Assembly: GCA_000435595.1 (NCBI GenBank) | Contig: FR895430.1 | Span: 25,453 to 54,874, forward strand | DNA length: 29,422 nt | Origin: Firmicutes bacterium CAG:882 | GTDB taxonomy: Bacteria; Bacillota; Clostridia; Lachnospirales; Lachnospiraceae | Reading direction: 5' to 3' | Part shown: piece after piece, positions 1 through 7,384 of the stretch | Position numbering within the stretch: the first letter of the stretch is position 1 | Layout: each line of letters opens with the position of its first letter | Notes under the pieces: model-generated | Databases searched by the model: none | The model's input: the letters and a program-made list of their open reading frames with translations, nothing else | Told to the model about the DNA's origin: nothing | Position numbers and translations under genes: made by a program

Positions 1-89
1 TACCCTCCCGCCTCTAAAAGCGTGCATACAAACTCGTTAATATTAGGTTCATCCTCAACCACAAGTATCTTATATCTGTTGTTCTTCAT
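1..89 (-). CDS. Response regulator, KdpE/OmpR-like (N-terminus only)
   Basis: The first 29 codons of a receiver domain read leftward off the window edge. The visible protein begins MKNNRYKILVVEDEPN, the beta-1 strand followed by the acidic ED pair that helps bind Mg2+ in receiver domains. The phosphoacceptor Asp and any DNA-binding domain lie outside the window. I chose the ATG at 89 because GGAGG sits 6 nt upstream of it. An in-frame ATG at 95 directly abuts that GGAGG, which is too close. The start lies inside the 3' end of the sensor kinase gene (20-bp overlap), so the two are translationally coupled and form a two-component pair. The KdpE/OmpR subclass is inferred from the partner kinase. 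Confidence 0.85.
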   Translation of the reverse strand, partial: MKNNRYKILVVEDEPNINEFVCTLLEAGG

Positions 90-1149
90 ACTCATCCTCC
101 AGCTCAAGCTCAATTCTAAAGCATGCCCCTCCGGTCTTGCGGTTCTCAACCGAAATTCTTCCTCCATGCGCCTTTACTATGGTGGCACATACCGTAAGTC
201 CGATTCCCGCATTGCCCTTTCTTCCATCAGCCACCGTGTTCTGCCTTGCATACCCGCCTGTAAAGATATTGTTAATTATATCCGCAGGAATACCGCAGCC
301 ATTATCTCTTATCTCAAACACTGCTCTATGTTCCTGAGTATACACTTCCAGCTCAAGCCTATCCATACCATCAGCATGCAATACAGCATTCTCAAGTATG
401 TTCATTATAACCTGCTCCATGAGTATGGCATCCATCGGTATAACCACTATATCATCCGGAAGTATTACATTGACTTCCGTGTCAGGATAATGCTTATGAA
501 ACTTCACCAGCACTGAATCAATGAGCTCATCAAGCGCAATCGGTGTCTTGGCAATTCTGACATTATCCCCGTCAAGTCTTGTGACAGACAGAAGATTCTC
601 AACCATTCTGCAAAGCCACTGTGAATCTTCTTCGATACCTGCGAGCAGCTTATTTTTCTGTTCATCCGAAAAGTCATTTCCCTTTTCAAGCAGTGCGGAG
701 CTCGCACCGTATATCGTGGTGAGCGGCGTTCTAAGGTCGTGCGACACTGCACGAAGAAGATTCGCTCTCATCTTCTCCTTCTCGCTCTCAGCCTTAATCT
801 GCTCCTGATATCTTATCTTACTTGTAAGATAGCTTGTCACAAGCGTAATCGCAAGCATAATGAACATTGACACAACATTCTCTGATACCGAAAGGCTTAT
901 TCTGAAATACGGAAAAGTGAATGCAACATTGACAATAAACACACTTATTACCGCTCCCACTGTTCCGTATATATATCCATCCGTATAGACCGATATAAGA
1001 AACACGCACAGCACAAGCAATGTCGGAATAAGAAAATCATTGTCAAAAAAATACTGAATGGCAAGGCATGTCATAAATCCCACAAAAAGCGTGATAACCA
1101 TTCTCAGTATATTCTTAACTACTCTCAACGCTCTACCCCCTGTCGACAT
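70..1149 (-). CDS. Short KdpD-like sensor histidine kinase
   Basis: A 359-residue membrane kinase. Four hydrophobic segments at about residues 15-33, 38-55, 60-79 and 93-110 match a DUF4118-type four-helix sensor. They are followed by a short linker and a HisKA domain with the phosphoacceptor His137 in SHDLRTPL. The ATPase domain has an N-box (NILENA, about 250), G1 (DNGCGIP, 282-288) and G2 (GNAGIGL, 312-318), so it should be active. It lacks the large N-terminal KdpD and USP domains of full KdpD. Short forms of this kind are common in Clostridia, and their signal is not certain to be potassium. The start at 1149 has only a poor ribosome binding site. The gene begins just 21 bp after the prfA terminator, so it depends on read-through or on a promoter inside prfA. 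The receiver gene overlaps its 3' end. Confidence 0.88.
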   Translation of the reverse strand: MSTGGRALRVVKNILRMVITLFVGFMTCLAIQYFFDNDFLIPTLLVLCVFLISVYTDGYIYGTVGAVISVFIVNVAFTFPYFRISLSVSENVVSMFIMLAITLVTSYLTSKIRYQEQIKAESEKEKMRANLLRAVSHDLRTPLTTIYGASSALLEKGNDFSDEQKNKLLAGIEEDSQWLCRMVENLLSVTRLDGDNVRIAKTPIALDELIDSVLVKFHKHYPDTEVNVILPDDIVVIPMDAILMEQVIMNILENAVLHADGMDRLELEVYTQEHRAVFEIRDNGCGIPADIINNIFTGGYARQNTVADGRKGNAGIGLTVCATIVKAHGGRISVENRKTGGACFRIELELEDEYEEQQI

Positions 1150-1170
1150 CCGTTCATCATCCGCAAAGCC

Positions 1171-1193
1171 AAAAAGGGAGCTTAAGCTCCCTT
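1171..1193 (-). terminator. Intrinsic terminator after prfA
   Basis: Read on the minus strand, an 8-bp perfect stem (AAGGGAGC / GCTCCCTT, loop TTAA) is followed by a run of five T. The prfA TAA stop codon at 1192-1194 overlaps the first arm of the stem, so a terminating ribosome could mask the hairpin and modulate read-through into the sensor kinase. Confidence 0.85.
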
Positions 1194-2265
1194 AGTTTTC
1201 GTTCATCTTTGCAAGCTTTGCAGCCTGGTCGGCAGCTATACATGCATCAATTATCTCCTGAATATCACCGTCCATAATCTTATCAAGCTTGTACAGCGTA
1301 AGATTGATTCTATGATCGGTCACACGTCCCTGAGGGAAATTATAAGTTCTGATCTTCTCGGAACGGTCGCCTGTACCAATCTGGCTTCTTCTCGCATCAG
1401 CCTCAGCATCATGTGCCTTCTGGCACTCCATCTCATACAGCTTTGCACGAAGAATTGCGAACGCCTTATCCTTGTTCTGAATCTGTGATTTTTCTGTCTG
1501 GCTGTATACGACAATTCCTGTCGGATAATGTGTAAGACGTACCGCTGAGTCTGTTGTATTGACACACTGTCCACCGTTACCGGAAGCACGCATTACGTCG
1601 ATTCTTATATCCTTTTCATCGATATGAACATCAACCTCCTCTGCCTCCGGCATAACTGCCACAGATGCCGTCGATGTATGAATACGTCCACCTGACTCCG
1701 TCTCCGGTACTCTCTGAACACGATGAACACCGCTCTCATACTTAAGTATGGAATAAGCGCCCTGTCCCTTAACCATGAACTCGACTTCCTTCATTCCGCC
1801 GATTCCCGTCTCATCTGCATTGATAACCTCTATCTTCCAGTGCTTTGCCTCAACATAATGTGTATACATACGGAAAAGCTCCGCCGCAAAAAGTGCTGCC
1901 TCGTCTCCGCCGGCACCGGCACGAATCTCCACGATAACATTTTTATCATCGTTAGGATCCTTCGGAAGAAGAAGAATCTTCATAGTGTGCTCAAGCTCCT
2001 CAATTCTTGCCTTCGCATCATTTAACTCTTCCTTCGCCATCTCGCGAAGTTCCTCATCATTCTCAGTGTCAAGAAGCTCCAAGCTGTCCTGTACCGTCTG
2101 CTGGCATGCCTTATATTCCTTATATGCATCAACAAGCGGTGTGAGGTCACTCTGTTCCTTCATAAGCTTTCTGAAACGTGTCTGGTTCTCAACGACTGAC
2201 GGATTGTTAAGCTCTGCCGTCAAGTCCTCATATCTCATTAACAAATCATCTAATTTCTGAAACAT
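1192..2265 (-). CDS. prfA: Peptide chain release factor 1 (RF1)
   Basis: RF1 recognises UAA and UAG and triggers peptidyl-tRNA hydrolysis on the ribosome. The 357-residue product is full length. The stop-codon reading tripeptide is visible as PET in VPETESGGRIHTS (the PxT motif of RF1, not SPF of RF2). The catalytic loop reads GNGGQCVNTTDSAVR. GGQ is intact, but Cys stands where His usually follows it. I place the start at the ATG at 2265 (MFQKLDD), with AAAGGAAAG upstream. An open frame continues 20 codons further but has no ribosome binding site and would run into prmC. The gene follows prmC, whose product N5-methylates the GGQ glutamine, 37 bp downstream of its stop. An intrinsic terminator ends the unit. 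Confidence 0.97.
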   Translation of the reverse strand: MFQKLDDLLMRYEDLTAELNNPSVVENQTRFRKLMKEQSDLTPLVDAYKEYKACQQTVQDSLELLDTENDEELREMAKEELNDAKARIEELEHTMKILLLPKDPNDDKNVIVEIRAGAGGDEAALFAAELFRMYTHYVEAKHWKIEVINADETGIGGMKEVEFMVKGQGAYSILKYESGVHRVQRVPETESGGRIHTSTASVAVMPEAEEVDVHIDEKDIRIDVMRASGNGGQCVNTTDSAVRLTHYPTGIVVYSQTEKSQIQNKDKAFAILRAKLYEMECQKAHDAEADARRSQIGTGDRSEKIRTYNFPQGRVTDHRINLTLYKLDKIMDGDIQEIIDACIAADQAAKLAKMNEN

Positions 2266-2302
2266 ACTCTTTCCTTTCCCGTTATGAGCCTGTGCCCATA
2301 TA

Positions 2303-3184
2303 TCAATGCCTTGTATATACCGCACTTACCACGCGGTCTAACCCTGCAAAATCCTTTATAATCTTAATATCAGTATAGCCATTATCCCGGCACATCCGGC
2401 TTACCTCCATGCCCTGGTCATACCCAATCTCCAGCATCAGAATTCCTCCGTCGATGAGGTACTCACCGGCATGTTCCGTAATCTCTCTATAAAAATACAG
2501 TCCGTCCTGCATTCCGTCAAGTGCCGTTTTCGGTTCGTAATCTTTTACCTCCGGCTCCAATCCGGCGATGACATCGCTTCTTATATACGGTGGATTTGAC
2601 AATATCATATTGAAAGCTCCATCCACCTTTTCAAAAAGATTTCCCTTAAAGAACTTAACATCCGCACCGAGCCTTTCGGCATTTTTCTCTGCCACCTCAA
2701 GAGCCTTTTCGGATATATCCGACGCACAAGCCTCAATGAGATAACCGTCCTTTTTCAGTGACAGATACAGGCTCTCAATTATACATCCCGAACCTGTGCA
2801 CATATCAAGGACTCTCACTGACGTTCCGTGTATTCTTTCACGACACAGCTTTGTGCCTGCCTTGACTGCCTCAGCCACAAGAATCTCAGTATCCATGCGC
2901 GGAATAAGGACATTCTCATCCACCTCAAAATCATATCCCATGAACGGTGCCGTTCCTTCTATATACTGTACCGGCTCCCTGTCCGTGCGTCGTCCTATCT
3001 TTTCAAAATACCTTTCGGCAAGTTCAGGCTGAACCTTTTCATTTCCCTGCATAAAATACGCCGTGCGGTCAAGCCCCGTAGTTCCGGTAAATAAAATCCA
3101 TGCATCGACATCTGCCTCGGCAATTCCTGCTGCACGCAGTCTCTCCTGTCCTTCACGCAGAAGTTCCCTGTTAGTATATTCCAC
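2303..3184 (-). CDS. prmC: Release factor glutamine methyltransferase
   Basis: PrmC (HemK) uses S-adenosylmethionine to methylate the GGQ glutamine of release factors 1 and 2. The 293-residue protein has an N-terminal helical domain (about 1-90), a SAM-binding motif I (VLDMCTGSGC) and the diagnostic NPPY catalytic motif in ILSNPPYIRSDVIAGLEPEV. The start codon is GTG at 3184, supported by AGAGG seven bases upstream. That ribosome binding site lies inside the end of the preceding DUF1385 gene, whose TAG is 2 bp away, so translation is coupled. The substrate gene prfA follows directly, the usual arrangement in Firmicutes. Confidence 0.96.
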   Translation of the reverse strand: MEYTNRELLREGQERLRAAGIAEADVDAWILFTGTTGLDRTAYFMQGNEKVQPELAERYFEKIGRRTDREPVQYIEGTAPFMGYDFEVDENVLIPRMDTEILVAEAVKAGTKLCRERIHGTSVRVLDMCTGSGCIIESLYLSLKKDGYLIEACASDISEKALEVAEKNAERLGADVKFFKGNLFEKVDGAFNMILSNPPYIRSDVIAGLEPEVKDYEPKTALDGMQDGLYFYREITEHAGEYLIDGGILMLEIGYDQGMEVSRMCRDNGYTDIKIIKDFAGLDRVVSAVYTRH

Positions 3185-3186
3185 CG

Positions 3187-4122
3187 CTATGCCTCTTCCT
3201 TCTTAAGATTCTCAATATACGTCCTCCAGTCAAACACCGCCTCGACTGACGCAATGGCAACCTCAACCATCGACGCATCCGGTTCACTCGTCGTAAGACG
3301 CTGTAACAGAAGTCCCGGCTTACTCACTATATCCATGAACTTAGAATCCGAATTACCCGCCAATCTCAGAACCTCATAAGACACTCCTGCAATAACCGGA
3401 ACCAGAAGAACTCTGAACACCAGTCTCAGTATCGGTGAATCTACTCTTATGAACATAAAAAAGAGTATGCTTATGCACATTACAATAAGCAGAAAACTCG
3501 TTCCGCATCTTTTGTGTTCCTTAGAGCTCTTGAGCACGTTCTCTACCGTGAGCTCCATGCCATGCTCCACACAGTTAATGCACTTGTGCTCGGCTCCATG
3601 ATACATATACACCCGTTTTATGTCCTTCATGAGTGAGATAAGCTTTACATATATAATGAAGAATGCAAGTCTGACAAATCCCTCTATAAGTATGACAGCC
3701 GTATCACTCTTCACGAACAAAGCAAATAATCTTGAAACATAATATGGTGCAATCATGAATATCAGCACCGCCATGACGACTGAGACTATCACGGTGAAAG
3801 TCATCATGACCTTTTCCTCTCGTGCCTCCTGCTCTTTTGTCTTTTCCTTGGCAGGCTTTTTTTCGCTCTTCTCGTCATCCTCATAGAAGCTTGCCGAATA
3901 GTTGAGTGTTGACATGCCTACCACAAGTGAATCTATAAAGCTCACTATTCCTCTTATAACAGGAAGCTTCAATATCTTATATCTATCCGATAAATTGTTA
4001 CAATTCTTTACTACTACTTCAATACTATCGTCAGGCTTGCGCACCGCAACCGCATATCTGTCCTTATTGCGCATCATAACGCCTTCTATAACCGCCTGAC
4101 CGCCTATACCTGATGACTTCAT
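3187..4122 (-). CDS. DUF1385 (YqhQ-type) membrane protein
   Basis: A 311-residue member of the DUF1385 family (B. subtilis YqhQ), annotated in many genomes as a putative metal-dependent enzyme of unknown activity. The N-terminus carries the family signature GIGGQAVIEGVMMR. A charged Lys/Glu linker (about 80-102) precedes hydrophobic segments near 105-130, 140-165, 210-228 and 232-250. Between them is the conserved motif YHGAEHKCINCVEHG plus KRCGTSF, whose His, Glu and Cys residues are plausible metal ligands. The ATG at 4122 has AAAGG 7 nt upstream. The gene leads the yqhQ-prmC-prfA cluster, and the same order recurs in Lachnospiraceae. Its role is not known and cannot be deduced from this sequence. 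Confidence 0.92.
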   Translation of the reverse strand: MKSSGIGGQAVIEGVMMRNKDRYAVAVRKPDDSIEVVVKNCNNLSDRYKILKLPVIRGIVSFIDSLVVGMSTLNYSASFYEDDEKSEKKPAKEKTKEQEAREEKVMMTFTVIVSVVMAVLIFMIAPYYVSRLFALFVKSDTAVILIEGFVRLAFFIIYVKLISLMKDIKRVYMYHGAEHKCINCVEHGMELTVENVLKSSKEHKRCGTSFLLIVMCISILFFMFIRVDSPILRLVFRVLLVPVIAGVSYEVLRLAGNSDSKFMDIVSKPGLLLQRLTTSEPDASMVEVAIASVEAVFDWRTYIENLKKEEA

Positions 4123-4168
4123 ATTCTGCCTTTCTCTTTAAAAGAATGTACCTGGGCACCTGAATCCC

Positions 4169-4174
4169 ATTATA
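4169..4174 (-). promoter_or_regulatory. Candidate -10 box for yqhQ-prmC-prfA
   Basis: A perfect TATAAT on the minus strand lies directly after the T-run of the rpmE terminator and about 45 bp before the yqhQ start. No good -35 hexamer is seen at 16-18 bp. I infer a separate promoter that restarts transcription after the terminator. Confidence 0.45.
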
Positions 4175-4175
4175 C

Positions 4176-4216
4176 AAAAAAGGGTGTGAACCGGTACTCT
4201 ACCAATCCACAACCCT
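4176..4216 (-). terminator. Intrinsic terminator after rpmE
   Basis: On the minus strand AGGGTTGTG pairs with CACACCCT (one bulged T), closing a loop that holds a small inner hairpin (GGTA/TACC). Six T follow. It separates rpmE from yqhQ. Confidence 0.7.
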
Positions 4217-4230
4217 GTCTTCCTGAACTA

Positions 4231-4437
4231 CTAGTTGTTCTGCACACCGTACTTCTTATTGAACTTATCAATACGTCCGCGGGCTGCAGCTGCCTTCTGC
4301 TGGCCTGTATAGAATGAATGGCACTTGGAACAGATTTCAACGTGGATTGACTCCTTCGTTGACCCAGTTACAAATTCATTACCGCAGTTACATACAACCT
4401 TGGCCTGGTAGTAATTTGGATGGATTCCTTCTCTCAT
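4231..4437 (-). CDS. rpmE: 50S ribosomal protein bL31, zinc-binding form
   Basis: bL31 bridges the large and small ribosomal subunits. The 68-residue protein begins MREGIHPNYYQAK and has the four cysteines of the zinc-binding (C+) type at residues 16, 18, 36 and 39 (CNC and CSKC), then the conserved FYTGQQK and FNKKYG stretches. The open frame extends 20 codons further upstream, but the ATG at 4437 is preceded by GAGGTG at normal spacing and matches the family start. The gene sits between rho and yqhQ with its own promoter (4513-4541), a dyad-containing leader and a terminator, so it can be expressed independently of rho. Confidence 0.97.
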   Translation of the reverse strand: MREGIHPNYYQAKVVCNCGNEFVTGSTKESIHVEICSKCHSFYTGQQKAAAARGRIDKFNKKYGVQNN

Positions 4438-4468
4438 TTCTTTCACCTCTTTGTTAAATTCTTGTATC

Positions 4469-4490
4469 GAAAGTCGGTTAAACCGATTTC
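4469..4490 (-). promoter_or_regulatory. Dyad in the rpmE 5' leader (possible autoregulatory hairpin)
   Basis: An inverted repeat, GAAAGTCGGTT then AACCGATTTC, separated by one A, lies between the rpmE promoter and its ribosome binding site, so it falls in the 5' UTR. Ribosomal-protein leader RNAs upstream of bL31 genes have been described in Firmicutes. Whether this one belongs to that class is inference. Confidence 0.45.
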
Positions 4491-4512
4491 TTTCCAATAA
4501 AACAGCTTAATC

Positions 4513-4541
4513 AGCATAGCATACTTAATGGAATTATGCAA
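4513..4541 (-). promoter_or_regulatory. SigA-type promoter for rpmE
   Basis: TTGCAT (4536-4541) and TATGCT (4513-4518) are separated by exactly 17 bp, with the extended -10 TGC in front of TATGCT. The promoter lies immediately after the rho stop codon and fires toward rpmE. Confidence 0.7.
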
Positions 4542-4549
4542 GATTTTTT

Positions 4550-5986
4550 TTAGAATAATCTAATCTTTTTAACCTGAGATACAAATTCACGATTATTCCT
4601 GGTTCTTGCAAAGAGGTCAATGATTGATTCTGTCGCATCCTCGGCGCGTGAGCCGTTTAGTGCCTTTCGTACATAATTCATTGCATCAAGCTCCTCCTCC
4701 GTGAGAAGAAGATCCTCTCTTCTTGTTCCCGACTTTACAATATCTATTGCCGGAAAGATTCTCTTTTCCGAGAGCTTTCTGTCAAGAACCAGCTCCATAT
4801 TGCCCGTTCCCTTGAATTCCTCGTATACGACGTCATCCATCTTACTTCCGGTATCTATAAGCGCGGTTGCAAGAATCGTAAGGCTTCCGCCCTCTCTTAT
4901 GTTTCTTGCGGCACCGAAGAATCTCTTAGGCATGTGAAGGGCTGCCGGATCAAGACCGCCGGAAAGTGTTCTTCCGCTAGGCGTGCATACAATATTATAT
5001 GCTCTGGCAAGTCTCGTTATACTGTCAAGCAGAATCACAACATCCTGCTTCTGCTCTACAAGTCTCTTAGCTCTCTCAATCGTCATCTCTGACACCCTCT
5101 TGTGTCTCTCCGGAAGCTCATCGAAGGTAGAGTAGATAACCTCAACATTATCGCCCTCAAGGGACTCCCTGATATCCGTAACCTCCTCAGGGCGCTCATC
5201 AATGAGCAGAATCATAAGATGCATATCCTTGTGATTTTTGAGAATCGAGTTGGCAATCTGCTTAAGAAGCGTAGTCTTACCTGCCTTAGGCTGTGCCACA
5301 ATCATTCCTCTCTGTCCTTTTCCGATAGGGCTTATGAGGTCAACAATTCTCATTGCCACACTGCTTTCCGGAAGTTCAAGATGAATTCTCTCATTCGGGA
5401 ATATAGGTGTGAGCTTCTCAAACGGTCTTCTTCTTGCAATCTCTGCCACGGAAAATCCATTGACCGTCTTTATGTATAAAAGTGCACTGAACTTCTCTCC
5501 CTGATTCTTAACTCTCTTACAGCCATGTATTATATCTCCCGTCTTAAGACCGAACCTCTTAATCTGAACCGGTGCAACATATACGTCATTGTCACCCGGA
5601 AGGAAATTCTCACATCTTATGAAACCGTATCCATCCTGCATTACCTCAAGAATACCATGCGCATCACCGTTCTTGTCCACCATCTCGGGATCATAGTCCT
5701 GTCTGTACGGATCATCATTCTTCACGGGCTGCTGTGCTTTAGCCGGTCTTATCTCCTGCTGTGTCTCGCTCTTTGACTGTGTCTTACCGGTCTCGGTGTT
5801 TCTTATCTCGGCACTCTCCTTGTCGGAGCTCTCCTTTTTATCATCATCACTGTTATCAGCTTCCGAAAGCTCTGCAAGAATATCTATTAGTTCTGCCTTC
5901 TTCATTGTGCTGTAGTGCTTAACCTGTTTGTCCTTTGCAATGTCCTTTAAAACTGCCAACGGCAAAGTCTCCAATTTTTTTCTCAT
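4550..5986 (-). CDS. rho: Transcription termination factor Rho
   Basis: Rho is the hexameric RNA-dependent ATPase/helicase that ends transcription at rut sites. The 478-residue product has an N-terminal helical Rho_N domain (about 1-40), a low-complexity charged spacer rich in Asp, Glu, Lys and Gln (about 42-95), a cold-shock-like RNA-binding domain (HGILEVMQDGYGFIR, about 110-180), a Walker A PKAGKTT (about 233-239), and a Walker B/R-loop region with LLDSITRLARAYN and GRTLSGGLDP. The ATG at 5986 is preceded by AAGGAGAG at 6-bp spacing. The spacer makes it longer than the roughly 420 residues of E. coli Rho, as is usual in Clostridia. A ~100-nt leader separates it from its promoter. E. coli rho is autoregulated in its leader, and the same could hold here, though nothing in the sequence proves it. 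Confidence 0.97.
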   Translation of the reverse strand: MRKKLETLPLAVLKDIAKDKQVKHYSTMKKAELIDILAELSEADNSDDDKKESSDKESAEIRNTETGKTQSKSETQQEIRPAKAQQPVKNDDPYRQDYDPEMVDKNGDAHGILEVMQDGYGFIRCENFLPGDNDVYVAPVQIKRFGLKTGDIIHGCKRVKNQGEKFSALLYIKTVNGFSVAEIARRRPFEKLTPIFPNERIHLELPESSVAMRIVDLISPIGKGQRGMIVAQPKAGKTTLLKQIANSILKNHKDMHLMILLIDERPEEVTDIRESLEGDNVEVIYSTFDELPERHKRVSEMTIERAKRLVEQKQDVVILLDSITRLARAYNIVCTPSGRTLSGGLDPAALHMPKRFFGAARNIREGGSLTILATALIDTGSKMDDVVYEEFKGTGNMELVLDRKLSEKRIFPAIDIVKSGTRREDLLLTEEELDAMNYVRKALNGSRAEDATESIIDLFARTRNNREFVSQVKKIRLF

Positions 5987-6097
5987 TTATTACTCTCCTT
6001 ATTATTACTGTGTTGTCCAATTAGCGCTCTGGGGGATGTATCGACGTAGTAGAAGTCTGTACTATATCTAAGTTCAAAATCTGAAAGATACTTATAT

Positions 6098-6124
6098 ATT
6101 ATACTACCATTTTCACAATGTAAA
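6098..6124 (-). promoter_or_regulatory. Candidate promoter for rho
   Basis: On the minus strand TTTACA (6119-6124) is followed after 15 bp by TATAAT (6098-6103). An alternative reading is TAATAT two bases further at 17-bp spacing. It would give a ~100-nt rho leader and is divergent from the malic enzyme promoter. Confidence 0.5.
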
Positions 6125-6181
6125 GTATTTTTGTTATATTTTTAATTATTTATTGTTTAAAAAATCTGAGATGTATGTTAT

Positions 6182-6187
6182 TATAAT
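6182..6187 (+). promoter_or_regulatory. Candidate -10 box for malic enzyme operon
   Basis: A perfect TATAAT sits 44 bp before the malic enzyme ATG in very AT-rich DNA. The -35 region at 17 bp is A-rich and does not resemble TTGACA. A TTGTTT further upstream is too distant. Confidence 0.45.
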
Positions 6188-6231
6188 CATTAAAAGAATA
6201 TAGTGCGGAATTGTCCGGAAATGAGGTTTTT

Positions 6232-7383
6232 ATGACAAACTACGAAAAAGCATTACAGCTTCATGAAGAATGGAAAGGCAAGCTTGAAACTGCCCCTAAG
6301 TGCAAGATTGCAACACGCGAGGATTTAGCACTCGCCTACACACCAGGCGTTGCCGAACCATGTAAGGTTATTGCCGAGGATAAAAAGGCTGCCTACAAGT
6401 ACACCATCAAGTCAAATACAGTCGCCGTCGTGTCTGACGGAAGTGCAGTCCTTGGTCTTGGCAACATAGGTCCTTATGCTGCGATGCCGGTTATGGAAGG
6501 CAAGGCAGTATTATTCAAGGAATTTGGCGGAGTTAACGCTTTCCCAATATGCCTTGACACGCAGGATACAGAGGAAATTATAAAGACTGTTGTCAACATT
6601 GCTCCCGCCTTCGGCGGTATTAACCTTGAGGACATATCGGCTCCAAGATGCTTCGAGATTGAAGAACGGCTTAAGAAGCTTCTTGATATTCCGGTCTTCC
6701 ATGATGACCAGCACGGAACAGCCATCGTTGTCCTTGCGGGTATCATCAATGCCCTTAAGGTCACAGGCAAGAATAAAGAGAACTGCAATGTCGTCGTTAA
6801 CGGTGCCGGTTCTGCAGGAGTTGCAATCACCAAGCTTCTTCTTACATACGGTTTCAAGCATATTACAATGTGCGACAAGTCCGGAATACTCTCAACGGAT
6901 TCCGAGGGGTTGAACTGGATGCAGCAGGAGATGGTCAAGGTTACCAATCTTGAGCATCGTCACGGTCTCCTTGCCGATGCACTTAAGGGTGCCGATATTT
7001 TTGTCGGCGTATCAGCACCTAATATCGTAACCCCTGAGATGGTAGCTTCCATGAACAAGGATTCCATCCTCTTTGCAATGGCTAATCCTGTTCCTGAGAT
7101 TATGCCTGATGCCGCTAAGGCTGCCGGAGCACGCGTGGTAGGAACAGGCAGAAGTGATTTTCCTAATCAGGTCAACAATGTTGTCGCATTCCCGGGTATA
7201 TTCAAGGGTGCTCTTGAGGGACGCGCAACGCAGATTACCGAGGAGATGAAGCTTGCTGCAGCATATGCCATCGCCGGTCTTGTTGCCGATGAGGATATCA
7301 ATGAGAACAACATTCTGCCGGAGGCATTTGACCCTCGCGTTGCAGAGGTTGTAAGCAAGGCTGTCAAGGATCACATCCGCTAA
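6232..7383 (+). CDS. NAD(P)-dependent malic enzyme
   Basis: Oxidatively decarboxylates malate to pyruvate and CO2 with reduction of NAD(P)+, in the cytosol. The 383-residue size matches the short bacterial form without the phosphotransacetylase-like extension. Visible features are the LAYTPGVAEPC segment with the conserved Tyr, the catalytic Lys in GKAVLFKEFGG, metal-binding acidic residues in NLEDI and FHDDQHGTA, and the Rossmann motif VVVNGAGSAGVA. I start at the ATG at 6232 because TGAGG lies five bases upstream. The frame is open to a TTG at 6211 but with no site in front of it. The radical SAM gene starts one base after the TAA, so the two are co-transcribed. NAD versus NADP preference cannot be told from sequence alone. 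Confidence 0.95.
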   Translation: MTNYEKALQLHEEWKGKLETAPKCKIATREDLALAYTPGVAEPCKVIAEDKKAAYKYTIKSNTVAVVSDGSAVLGLGNIGPYAAMPVMEGKAVLFKEFGGVNAFPICLDTQDTEEIIKTVVNIAPAFGGINLEDISAPRCFEIEERLKKLLDIPVFHDDQHGTAIVVLAGIINALKVTGKNKENCNVVVNGAGSAGVAITKLLLTYGFKHITMCDKSGILSTDSEGLNWMQQEMVKVTNLEHRHGLLADALKGADIFVGVSAPNIVTPEMVASMNKDSILFAMANPVPEIMPDAAKAAGARVVGTGRSDFPNQVNNVVAFPGIFKGALEGRATQITEEMKLAAAYAIAGLVADEDINENNILPEAFDPRVAEVVSKAVKDHIR

Positions 7384-7384
7384 G

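Noticed and set aside
6211..6231. TTG start seven codons before the malic enzyme ATG
   Set aside because: It has no ribosome binding site in front, while TGAGG is correctly spaced before the ATG at 6232.
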